Assembly: GCF_000429465.1 (NCBI RefSeq)
Contig: NZ_KE386906.1
Location: forward strand, 124,001 to 188,000
Source: Algoriphagus vanfongensis DSM 17529
GTDB taxonomy: Bacteria; Bacteroidota; Bacteroidia; Cytophagales; Cyclobacteriaceae
Reading direction: 5' to 3'
Length of the DNA: 64,000 nucleotides
The translations under genes were made by a program, and so were the position numbers. Of the stretch, positions 35,677 through 43,270 are shown in pieces; position 1 is the first letter of the stretch, and every line of letters starts with the position of its first letter. The notes beneath the pieces were generated by a model. That model was not told the DNA's origin, ran no database searches, and saw only the letters and a program-made list of their open reading frames with translations.

Positions 35677-37434
35677 TCAATAGTCGCTTACCTGCAAGTC
35701 CGGTAAGCTGATATAGAAATCTTCTGAAGGCAGGTCTTGACTGAGCTGGGAGAGAATTTTTAGAAAAAGTCGCACCTCATTCGGTTCCGCACTTTGTTCC
35801 TCTGGCCAAGTCAAGTTTTGATAAAACCTTAGTCTGTCTTCGGAAACCAAGTTTTTGCCCAGATCTCCGCCATTTTTGATCCAAAAGAAATCCTGAATCA
35901 CCTGACCTGGAACATCGGATCCTGAGATACTTTCTAGGTTTTTAGTCTGTAATCCTGCTTGTTTTACAAGCCCTTGTAGATCGGATGTTCGGAGTCTATT
36001 GGCAAGGTCTTCGGGGAAGTCTTGGCGAATAAATCGTTCCCTCGTCAAACCTTCCAAGTGAAGATTGGTGAAGTGCCAATAGTCTTTTGCCTCGAGTATT
36101 TCTCTGTTCCAAAGCGTAGGCGCGGCTCCTTTTTTCAGAAAATCATGCTCTCGTCTATAAAGGTCAAAAAAAGTGTCAAAGCCGGTTACTTCATCTAGTT
36201 TGTGAGTTTGCACGAGAAGTCTTTCTGGACTGTTCCAGTCTAGTGTTTTGTAGGCTGGTGGAAATGCCGCAAGCGAAGGAACTTGGATATTGAGTAGTTT
36301 TTGGCCGTTTTTCCCCTGGTATAGCTCCGTGTCGTTTTGATGCATATGCCCTGCAAAATGAATCTGAATACCGGCTTCGGCGTAAGTTTGGCTTACTTCA
36401 GGATGTGGAACTCGGGAAAGTTGCATTTTGTTCTCTCCAAAGAGTTTTTTCATCTCTTCGCTACTGCCATTATTGTAATCGGCCAGAGGATAGTGGCTGA
36501 ATGAAATCAGTAATTTACCTCGCTTATCTGCTTCTTTCCGTAGTTTTTCGATCCATCGGAGTTGATGCTCTTTGAGCTCCATTGCCAGATTGAATCCCAC
36601 ACTTGAGCCTTTCCAATTTTGGGTATTTGCTGCTGGTTGATAGATATTTCCGTCCAATGCCAAGAGCCAAATGCCTGCTACAGGCTCGACCAGATAGCTG
36701 GCATCAGGAAGATTTAGTCCACTGTTTTTCTCTTTATATCGCCGGATTTCCAAAGAAGAATTTTGCTTTGCTAGATCGAAATCGTAGCCATCGTAATCCA
36801 ATTCCTCGAAGGGATGGGTCCAGAAAATATCCGCCTGATGTGGGAAAAAACCATGATTTTGGAGTGAAGTCATGATCTCCTCATAGCCCCAATAATTCAG
36901 CGAATCGGAATAGTAAGCATATCCCTTGCCCAGCTGTAGACTATCTCCAGTGATGCCTACTTCCTCTCCATTTGCTCCCAGAAAATCTCTTTTTCCAGCT
37001 TTCCCACCAGTTGGCAATACGGGGTCATGGTTTCCGGTGGTGATAAAAAAACGCATGCCATTTTGATTTTCGTAGTCCTCCAGAATCTCTTGAAGCTTTC
37101 GCACATTCATAGGTTGTCCATCGTCCGTATAGTCGCCGGGCAGCACGATATAGCGGACCTTCTGCTCTGCCAGTTGATTGAGAGTCTCTATCAGAGCAAA
37201 GTAATTTTCGTTGAACAGTCTTGTAGAATTAAGCTGAGCGCGCATGCTTCTGATGGTGGCATTTTCCGATGATGGCATGGCAATGCCTAGGAAGGAATTT
37301 TCTCCAAAATCTCCATAGACATCCTGAAGGTGGATGTCAGAAACAAATGCGATGACAGGCTTTTCTTGACTTTGAGAGAAAGCTGCTACTGTATTTCCTA
37401 GAAGTAATAGAAGAAAAAGGGCTTTTTGGAGCAT
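35677..37434 (-). CDS. Secreted calcineurin-like metallophosphoesterase
   Basis: A 585-residue exported protein (signal peptide FLLLLLGNTVAAFSQ). The dinuclear metal motifs are visible in the first 380 residues: AFVSDIHLQD, LPGDYTDDG, TTGNHDPV, SFSHYPLADY and FAGHMHQND. Family enzymes cleave phosphate mono- or diesters. The extra C-terminal ~200 residues (with DTFFDLYRREHDFLKKGA and WIKNGGDLG-like text) are an accessory region found in longer Bacteroidota members. It shares an upstream region with the divergent GDPD/alkaline phosphatase gene, so the two may be co-regulated. Substrate is not determined. Confidence 0.88.
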   Translation of the reverse strand: MLQKALFLLLLLGNTVAAFSQSQEKPVIAFVSDIHLQDVYGDFGENSFLGIAMPSSENATIRSMRAQLNSTRLFNENYFALIETLNQLAEQKVRYIVLPGDYTDDGQPMNVRKLQEILEDYENQNGMRFFITTGNHDPVLPTGGKAGKRDFLGANGEEVGITGDSLQLGKGYAYYSDSLNYWGYEEIMTSLQNHGFFPHQADIFWTHPFEELDYDGYDFDLAKQNSSLEIRRYKEKNSGLNLPDASYLVEPVAGIWLLALDGNIYQPAANTQNWKGSSVGFNLAMELKEHQLRWIEKLRKEADKRGKLLISFSHYPLADYNNGSSEEMKKLFGENKMQLSRVPHPEVSQTYAEAGIQIHFAGHMHQNDTELYQGKNGQKLLNIQVPSLAAFPPAYKTLDWNSPERLLVQTHKLDEVTGFDTFFDLYRREHDFLKKGAAPTLWNREILEAKDYWHFTNLHLEGLTRERFIRQDFPEDLANRLRTSDLQGLVKQAGLQTKNLESISGSDVPGQVIQDFFWIKNGGDLGKNLVSEDRLRFYQNLTWPEEQSAEPNEVRLFLKILSQLSQDLPSEDFYISLPDLQVSDY

Positions 37435-37623
37435 TTGAAGGTGATTTGGAAATCAAATATTCAGGATATTCTCAGTGTTTTACAATCGTCTGAGTTCAAT
37501 AAATCGTGAATTTCGATAATTGTCAATGTTTCCAAATCGAGAATGGGATTATTAAAGTATTAAGTTAAGGATTTCGGGAGGATATGATTTCTGGCAGTTT
37601 TGGGATTCCTTTTATTTTTGAGG

Positions 37624-39429
37624 ATGAAAAAAATGTTTGTCCTCCTTTTCTTATTGAGTGCAGTGATGAGTTCCGGGCTTTTGGCCCAAGCTACTTTTAA
37701 GGTTCACTCGCATAATGATTACCTTCAAAAAGTCCCTTTTTGGGATGCTTACTCTGGAGGAGCCAAGTCAATTGAAGCGGATGTGATTTTGCAGGATGGA
37801 AAATTACTGGTAGCGCATGAAGCGGCCAGTGTAGAGCCTTCCAGAACATTGACCAGCCTGTATCTGGAACCCATCCGGAAAGGACTGGAGCTGGGCTTGA
37901 TCGACGAGATAGATTTTCATCTTTTGGTAGATCTCAAAACGGAGGCTTATACCACTTTGGATAAGGTGGTGGAATCAGCTCAGGAATTTGAATCTATACT
38001 TTTCTCTAAAACCAATCCGACCGGACTCAAACTGATCATATCTGGGAACCGGCCTAAGCCTGAGGATTATCGAAACTATCCTGATTTCATTCTATTCGAC
38101 TATCAAAGCAGGGAACTAGATACTTCTTTGCCATGGGACAAAATTGGAATGGTCAGCTTGAGCTTTCGATCTTTCTCCATTTGGAATGGAAAAGGAAGAA
38201 TCGTAGAAGAAGAGTTGGAGCCTATTCAGGAATTTATTGAGAAAGTACACTCCTTTGAGAAGCCTGTCAGATTTTGGGCCACGCCAGATTCCAAAACATC
38301 TTGGAATGCCTTTGCGATGCTGGGGGTAGACTATATCAATACGGATGACCCAAAGGGAGCCGTGGCATATCTTAAGACTTATCAGAAAAATACCTTCTCT
38401 TCGGCCGAGCAGCATTCGATCTATGCGCCTAGCTATGCAAATGAATCCGATTCTCCACGTCAGATCATCCTGATGATAGGAGACGGCATGGGCTTGGCTC
38501 AGATCTCTGCAGGCATGGTTGGCAATGGCGGACAGTTGAACCTGGGTGCTTTCAAGCAAATGGGACTGGTCAAAACCCACGCTGCGGATGACTTCACGAC
38601 TGACTCTGCTGCCGGGGCTACAGCCTACTCCACTGGACAAAAAACAAATAATAGAGCCATAGGAGTAGGGCCGGATGGTGAGGTATTGGCTTCCTTGCCA
38701 GAAAAAATTCAGGCTATGGGATGGAATTCAGGGATTGTGACCACCGATAAGTTGACAGGAGCTACGCCATCCTCTTTTTATGCCCATCATTCAGAGCGAG
38801 ATGATTCGGATATTTTGGCGGCATGGCTTTCCAAAAGTCCACTAAGCCTCTTTGTAGGTGGAGGTGAAGAAGATTTTGGATCGGAAATGGGAGCACTTCG
38901 AAGTGCTGGGTTTGAATTGGTGATTTCTCCTAAACAGCTTTTTCCTTCATCTGCTGATAAAATAGGTTTTTTCGCAAGCAAGTCAGGAATGCCGCCTATG
39001 AGTGAGGGTAGAGGGGATTTGCTTGAAGCCAGTGTCATGCAATCGCTGGCGTTTTTAAAATCAAAAAAGAAACCATTTTTCATGATGGTAGAGTCAGGCA
39101 TGATAGATTCTGGTGGGCACGCCAATGATAGCGAAAAGATTGTGAGAGAAATGATCAATTTTGATCGGGTGATTGGGCAAGTTGTCGAGTTTGCAGATCA
39201 AAACCCCGGTACTTTGATACTGGTGACGGCGGATCATGAGACGGGTGGAGTGGCATTGCCTCAGGGGGATCTTGCTTCCAATGAAGTCGAACTATCCTAT
39301 TATTCGGATGATCATACAGGTATCATGGTGCCAATCTTCGCCTATGGTGCTGGAAGCAGGGAGTTTTTTGGAATCATGGAAAATACCGAAATCCATCAGA
39401 TTCTGATGAAATTGATCCAAGCAAATTAG
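37624..39429 (+). CDS. Fusion of GDPD/PI-PLC-like domain and alkaline phosphatase
   Basis: ATG 37624 gives 601 residues with a signal peptide (FVLLFLLSAVMSSGLLAQ). Residues about 25-265 resemble the glycerophosphodiesterase/PI-PLC TIM barrel (HSHNDYLQ at 28-35, KSIEADVILQDGKLLVAHE). Residues about 280-601 are a complete alkaline phosphatase: LMIGDGMG for metal, TTDSAAGATAYSTG with nucleophile Ser328, and TADHETGG for the second metal site. One protein could therefore hydrolyse a glycerophosphodiester and then strip the phosphate from the product. The first domain's catalytic His pair is partly altered (HNDY), so its activity is less sure than that of the second. Confidence 0.88.
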   Translation: MKKMFVLLFLLSAVMSSGLLAQATFKVHSHNDYLQKVPFWDAYSGGAKSIEADVILQDGKLLVAHEAASVEPSRTLTSLYLEPIRKGLELGLIDEIDFHLLVDLKTEAYTTLDKVVESAQEFESILFSKTNPTGLKLIISGNRPKPEDYRNYPDFILFDYQSRELDTSLPWDKIGMVSLSFRSFSIWNGKGRIVEEELEPIQEFIEKVHSFEKPVRFWATPDSKTSWNAFAMLGVDYINTDDPKGAVAYLKTYQKNTFSSAEQHSIYAPSYANESDSPRQIILMIGDGMGLAQISAGMVGNGGQLNLGAFKQMGLVKTHAADDFTTDSAAGATAYSTGQKTNNRAIGVGPDGEVLASLPEKIQAMGWNSGIVTTDKLTGATPSSFYAHHSERDDSDILAAWLSKSPLSLFVGGGEEDFGSEMGALRSAGFELVISPKQLFPSSADKIGFFASKSGMPPMSEGRGDLLEASVMQSLAFLKSKKKPFFMMVESGMIDSGGHANDSEKIVREMINFDRVIGQVVEFADQNPGTLILVTADHETGGVALPQGDLASNEVELSYYSDDHTGIMVPIFAYGAGSREFFGIMENTEIHQILMKLIQAN

Positions 39430-39483
39430 TATGAAAAAAGTAGCTTGATTTTTGAGTGGGGGTTGATCTTGACTTCTGATATT

Positions 39484-40212
39484 ATGCTCAAAACCTTCTC
39501 CCAAGTTGCATCGATACTAGCTCTGTTTTTCGCAGGTTTGACATGGAGCTTTGCTCAAAGTCCCAATCTGGAAATAGAACAGCTCACCGAAAATACCTTC
39601 CGGCATATCACTTACCTGCAGACGGAGGATTTTGGCAAAGTTGCCTGCAATGGGATGATTTTTGTCTCGGATGGTGAGGCATTGATCGTCGATGCTCCCA
39701 GTAGGAATGAGGATTCAGAGGAGTTGATCGCTTACGTGCAAAAGGAGCTTCGCGCCAAAGTGATCGGAGTAGTCGCGACCCATTTTCACATTGATTGTTT
39801 GGGCGGCTTGGATGCTTTTCACCAGGCAGGGATTCCTTCCTATAGCTATTACAAAACTGTTGATCTGGCTAAAGAAGCAGCTTATTCCATTCCTCAGCAG
39901 GTTTTTGAAACCAAGAAAACTCTTCAAGTAGGAAGCCAGGAAGTCATTTTGGATTTTCTAGGTGAGGGGCATACCAGAGACAATAGTTTGGTGTATATCC
40001 CGTCTAATAGAGTTTTGTTTGGTGGCTGTCTGATCAAGACTTTAGGAGCAGGAGAGGGCAATCTCGAAGACGCCAACATCGAGGCTTGGCCGCAGACAAT
40101 GGAGGCAATCCTAATGCATTACCAGCAAGCGGAAGTGATTATTCCCGGCCATGGAAAAACTGGAGATCAGGAATTGATTCGATACACCCAAGAGCTTTTT
40201 AGCAAAAAATAG
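39484..40212 (+). CDS. Subclass B1 metallo-beta-lactamase
   Basis: ATG 39484 gives 242 residues with a signal peptide (LALFFAGLTWSFAQ). All B1 zinc ligands are present: His100, His102 and Asp104 in THFHIDCLGG, His163 in GEGHTRDN, Cys182 in LFGGCLIK, and His223 in IPGHGKTGD. Text after the Cys (GNLEDANIEAWPQT) is nearly the canonical B1 sequence. Length is normal for B1 enzymes. The Lys two positions after the Cys ligand region (GGCLIK), which anchors the beta-lactam carboxylate, is kept. It is expected to be a periplasmic zinc enzyme hydrolysing beta-lactams including carbapenems. No mobile element or resistance cassette lies beside it, so it looks like an intrinsic chromosomal gene. Confidence 0.9.
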   Translation: MLKTFSQVASILALFFAGLTWSFAQSPNLEIEQLTENTFRHITYLQTEDFGKVACNGMIFVSDGEALIVDAPSRNEDSEELIAYVQKELRAKVIGVVATHFHIDCLGGLDAFHQAGIPSYSYYKTVDLAKEAAYSIPQQVFETKKTLQVGSQEVILDFLGEGHTRDNSLVYIPSNRVLFGGCLIKTLGAGEGNLEDANIEAWPQTMEAILMHYQQAEVIIPGHGKTGDQELIRYTQELFSKK

Positions 40213-40276
40213 TATTGCGATTTTCTTTAAGTAAAAAATGAGATTCCTTTCTGAAGGAATTGAAGTTCATTTGAAC

Positions 40277-40320
40277 CAGCGGAGGGCAATTGCCCGTCGT
40301 CTGTGGACGATCATTCGCTG
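40277..40320. other. Compact three-way-junction-like structure
   Basis: The outer stem CAGCG (40277-40281) pairs with CGCTG (40316-40320) and encloses two hairpins. One is the palindrome GGGCAATTGCCC (40284-40295). The other is TCGTC-TGTG-GACGA (40297-40310). It lies in the gap between the beta-lactamase and the M1 peptidase. It could be an extragenic palindromic repeat, a 5' leader structure or a small RNA. Confidence 0.35.
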
Positions 40321-40438
40321 CAATACACTTAAAGTAATCCTTGATGGTGTGATTGCGCTTAATCATAGTTCATATTTTTATTTCTGGTCATTGCAATTAT
40401 TTAAACTTTAGTACCTTGAATTTCCAGAATTGAACTAT

Positions 40439-42415
40439 ATGAAAAAAATACTTTTACTGCTGACATTTTGTAGCTCTGTAGCATTGGCTCAGCAAAAACA
40501 AAGAAGCAGTCTCTCTCCGGATAGCCGGGCCATTCGAAGGGATGTTCCCATGACCAACTCCATCCTGAAAGCCTTTGAGGCAGGAACCAGAGATTTCTCC
40601 GGTACGCCTGGCGCCAATTATTGGCAGATGGAAACGGATTTTGTGATCCAAGCGAGTTTGGATCCCTCGACACAGACTATTACCGGTACCGAAACTATCA
40701 AAGTACATAATAATAGCCCCGATGAACTGGACGTGGTTGTGCTGCGACTGGATCATAATATTTTCAGGGCAGATGTGCCGAGAGGTTCGTCTACACCTGC
40801 AGAGCAGACAGAAGGGATGATCGTCACTCGCATTACCGTCAATGGGGAGGCTGTGAATCTCAATCCACCTCGACCAAGGAGAAATGATCCACCAAGCCTA
40901 AAAGCCATGAATTTGACCAAAACGGTCGCGTACATCAGTCTGGAAAAACCCATTGCTGCTGGGGCAACGGCGGAGCTGGAAATAGATTGGAATACCAAAT
41001 TGCCCGGTGGTGATAATGGAAGAGGCCATAGAATGACCCAGCGATTTGATAGCACCTTGTTTCAGCCGACACAGTGGTTCCCAAGGTTGGCCAAATATGA
41101 TGATCTCAGGGGTTGGGAGACGAGTGAGTATCTTGGTCCAGCTGAATTCTTTAATAATTTCGGACGCTTCGACGTGTCCTTGACCGTTCCTGCTGGATGG
41201 ATTGTCAGTGGAATAGGTGTTTTGCAAAATCCAGAAGAAGTATTGACTCCGACAGCGATAGAAAGGCTTTCAGGAGTATTGGATACAGACGAAGAAGTGA
41301 CCATCGTAAGTGAGGAGGAGAAAGGTCCAGGTAAGAGTACCTTGGCGGGAGATATGCTCACTTGGAGGTTTGTAGCGGATAGAGTGAATGATTTTGCCTG
41401 GGCAACATCAGATAGATTTATCTGGAAAGCCACCCGAGCTAATATTCCGGGGAAAGGCTTCATTCCGCTTCACATGGTTTTTATTCCTGAGAGAGCCAAA
41501 TATTTTGAAGAAGCGGCTGCAATCAGCCGTCATGCCCTTGAGTTCTATTCAGACCTGTGGGCTCCCTATCCTTTTCCTCAGCTGACCATGCAAGATGGGC
41601 CGAGTGCCGGGATGGAATATCCCATGGTCATTAATTCCAATCAGGGTGCGGCTGACCACGAGGTGGCACACCAGTGGTGGCCTATGATGGTAGGTACCAA
41701 TGAGACTCGCTATGGCTGGATGGATGAAGGGTTTAACCAATATATGAATATCCTCTCGGCTGCAGATAGCAATAATGAACCTTACAATCTTGATGGTAGA
41801 GGTCAAAGCTACGGGAGAATGAGCGGAAGTGAGGATGAAGCTCCTCTGATGTGGGCTTCCAATGACGCCGGGAGCGGCTATGGTTTTCAGACTTATCTCA
41901 AGACTCCACTCATGCTATCCATGCTGGGCGGGATCGTCGGTGATGAGCAAGTCATTGCTGCGATGAAAAAGTATACGGATACCTGGGCTTTTAAGCATCC
42001 TTCTCCGTGGGATTATATGTTTTTTATGCAAAATGAGTTGGGGGAAAACCTAGAATGGTTTTGGTATTATTGGTTGTTTACTACTGAATCAGTCGATGGC
42101 TCTATCCAAAAGGTAGACTTAAAAGATGATCAGGCTGTAGTCACGGTAAGGCAAGATGGCCAGATGCCTTCACCTGTGGTATTGGAAGTGGAATACGAAG
42201 GTGAACTACAAGGAGGGGTTGCAACGAATATTCAAATGGAGCAGACGAGCCAGACCACTATGCTCATTACCTATCCAGTCGATATCTGGTTTGGCGGGGA
42301 AAAGGAAATTGAACTAGTTCTTCCATTCCGGACATCTCAAATCAAGAAAATCACCTTGGACCCTCATAGAAGATTTCCTGACAAGGATGCATCTGATAAT
42401 GTTTGGGAAAAGTAA
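40439..42415 (+). CDS. M1-family zinc metallopeptidase
   Basis: ATG 40439 gives 658 residues with a signal peptide (ILLLLTFCSSVALAQ). The HExxH-x18-E zinc site is complete: His407, Glu408, His411 and Glu430 in HEVAHQWW...WMDEGF. The exopeptidase GAMEN-like motif is SAGMEYP, 22-28 residues before it. The N-terminal ~290 residues form the beta-saddle domain (GTETIKVHNNSPDELDVVVL, QPTQWFPRLAKYDD). It is probably a periplasmic or outer-surface aminopeptidase releasing N-terminal residues from peptides. It stands alone and ends at a terminator shared with the converging receiver gene. Confidence 0.92.
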   Translation: MKKILLLLTFCSSVALAQQKQRSSLSPDSRAIRRDVPMTNSILKAFEAGTRDFSGTPGANYWQMETDFVIQASLDPSTQTITGTETIKVHNNSPDELDVVVLRLDHNIFRADVPRGSSTPAEQTEGMIVTRITVNGEAVNLNPPRPRRNDPPSLKAMNLTKTVAYISLEKPIAAGATAELEIDWNTKLPGGDNGRGHRMTQRFDSTLFQPTQWFPRLAKYDDLRGWETSEYLGPAEFFNNFGRFDVSLTVPAGWIVSGIGVLQNPEEVLTPTAIERLSGVLDTDEEVTIVSEEEKGPGKSTLAGDMLTWRFVADRVNDFAWATSDRFIWKATRANIPGKGFIPLHMVFIPERAKYFEEAAAISRHALEFYSDLWAPYPFPQLTMQDGPSAGMEYPMVINSNQGAADHEVAHQWWPMMVGTNETRYGWMDEGFNQYMNILSAADSNNEPYNLDGRGQSYGRMSGSEDEAPLMWASNDAGSGYGFQTYLKTPLMLSMLGGIVGDEQVIAAMKKYTDTWAFKHPSPWDYMFFMQNELGENLEWFWYYWLFTTESVDGSIQKVDLKDDQAVVTVRQDGQMPSPVVLEVEYEGELQGGVATNIQMEQTSQTTMLITYPVDIWFGGEKEIELVLPFRTSQIKKITLDPHRRFPDKDASDNVWEK

Positions 42416-42424
42416 CGTAAGAAG

Positions 42425-42454
42425 ACCAGTCTCAATTGAGGCTGGTTTTTTTTA
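42425..42454. terminator. Terminator between convergent genes
   Basis: The stem ACCAGTCTCAA (42425-42435) pairs with TTGAGGCTGGT (42436-42446), with one G-T wobble and almost no loop, so the real loop takes the last A-T pairs. A run of T's follows on the plus strand, overlapping the receiver gene's stop. Confidence 0.8.
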
Positions 42455-42841
42455 TACAAGGACTTTGATCAAAGTCTTGTCGGTAATTGGTTTGGGTAAA
42501 AAATCGATGACCTCATCATACTCTTCCATTCTGGTCAGATCATTGGGGTCGATGGAGCTGCTCATGATATAGATCCGAAAGCACTCCTTTTGAGCCACTG
42601 ATAGCTTCCGATAAGATTCTAAAAAGTCCCAGCCGCTGGCAATGGGCATGGAGAGGTCCAGTAGAATCAATGATTTGGATGATAAACTCCCAGCGACATA
42701 TTCCAATAGCTCTAGTCCATTGTAAAAGGACAACATCGGAATGTTTATCTGAGCAATTTCAAGGTATTTTTTGACCATAAAGTGGACAAGAGGATCATCA
42801 TCTACCAGTATCAATTGCTTATAGGAGCTTTGGGTTGACAT
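42452..42841 (-). CDS. Stand-alone response-regulator receiver protein
   Basis: A 129-residue CheY-like receiver. The acidic triplet at 14-16 (VDDD), phospho-acceptor Asp62 (LLDLSMP), Ser94 in IMSSS and Lys117 in LPKP are all present. No output domain follows, so it acts by protein-protein contact, typically with a histidine kinase of the hybrid or phytochrome-like type. No kinase gene is nearby. It is convergent with the M1 peptidase and stands alone. Receivers of this size are common in Bacteroidota; partner and role are unknown. Confidence 0.9.
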   Translation of the reverse strand: MSTQSSYKQLILVDDDPLVHFMVKKYLEIAQINIPMLSFYNGLELLEYVAGSLSSKSLILLDLSMPIASGWDFLESYRKLSVAQKECFRIYIMSSSIDPNDLTRMEEYDEVIDFLPKPITDKTLIKVLV

Positions 42842-43270
42842 GTAAATCGATCAATAAATTGGCATAGAGCCAGCTGGGTTAATACCAATATAATCAAGCT
42901 TTCTCACATTATTGTTTTTGAATGTTGAAAAACGTTTTTTTAGTGACAAAAATCAAAAGAAAGCCTTGTGTGGGATTAGCTTTGATGGAAGTCTACTTAT
43001 TTCATTAGAAGTGGCAAATCAACTTATTTGTTTAGAATTTATATACAATTTTTGATAAACAAATCTTAAAATATTCTTAATCCTCCCTTTCATGTTAAGT
43101 CAATTTAATGCTCTATAAATTCGTTTTTGATTCATTTTGCCTGCTTTTCTGTTGTTTTAACAATAAATTAATTCATTTTTTGGTAAACTCGAATTAACCA
43201 CCTCGGAATAGTGGAAGTATAGTTTTGTTAAAATTTTTAAAAACAATCTATTCAAAACTTCTACTAAAAA
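42842..43270. other. 429-base regulatory region upstream of SusC
   Basis: AT-rich, no gene. It should hold the divergent promoters for the receiver gene and the SusC/SusD operon. The clearest signal is the TTAA repeat and the CCTCCC box at 43065-43093, described separately. Confidence 0.5.
43065..43093 (+). promoter_or_regulatory. TTAA direct repeat and CCTCCC box upstream of SusC
   Basis: CTTAA repeats at 43065 and 43076 (11-base period). Bases 43073-43093 match 35441-35461 in 18 of 21 positions (common core ATTCTT..CCTCCC.TTCAT). The two copies may be sites of one regulator serving both loci; a Pho-type role is inference from the neighbouring phosphatase genes. Confidence 0.42.

Noticed and set aside
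37613..37620. TATTTTTG as promoter of the GDPD/alkaline phosphatase gene
   Set aside because: It matches TAnnTTTG but sits only 3 bases before the ATG, so the transcript would start within the coding region; it also lacks a -33 partner at the right distance.
38116..38640. 174-residue minus-strand frame in the alkaline phosphatase fusion
   Set aside because: The plus strand here encodes clear catalytic motifs; the antisense frame is a by-product.
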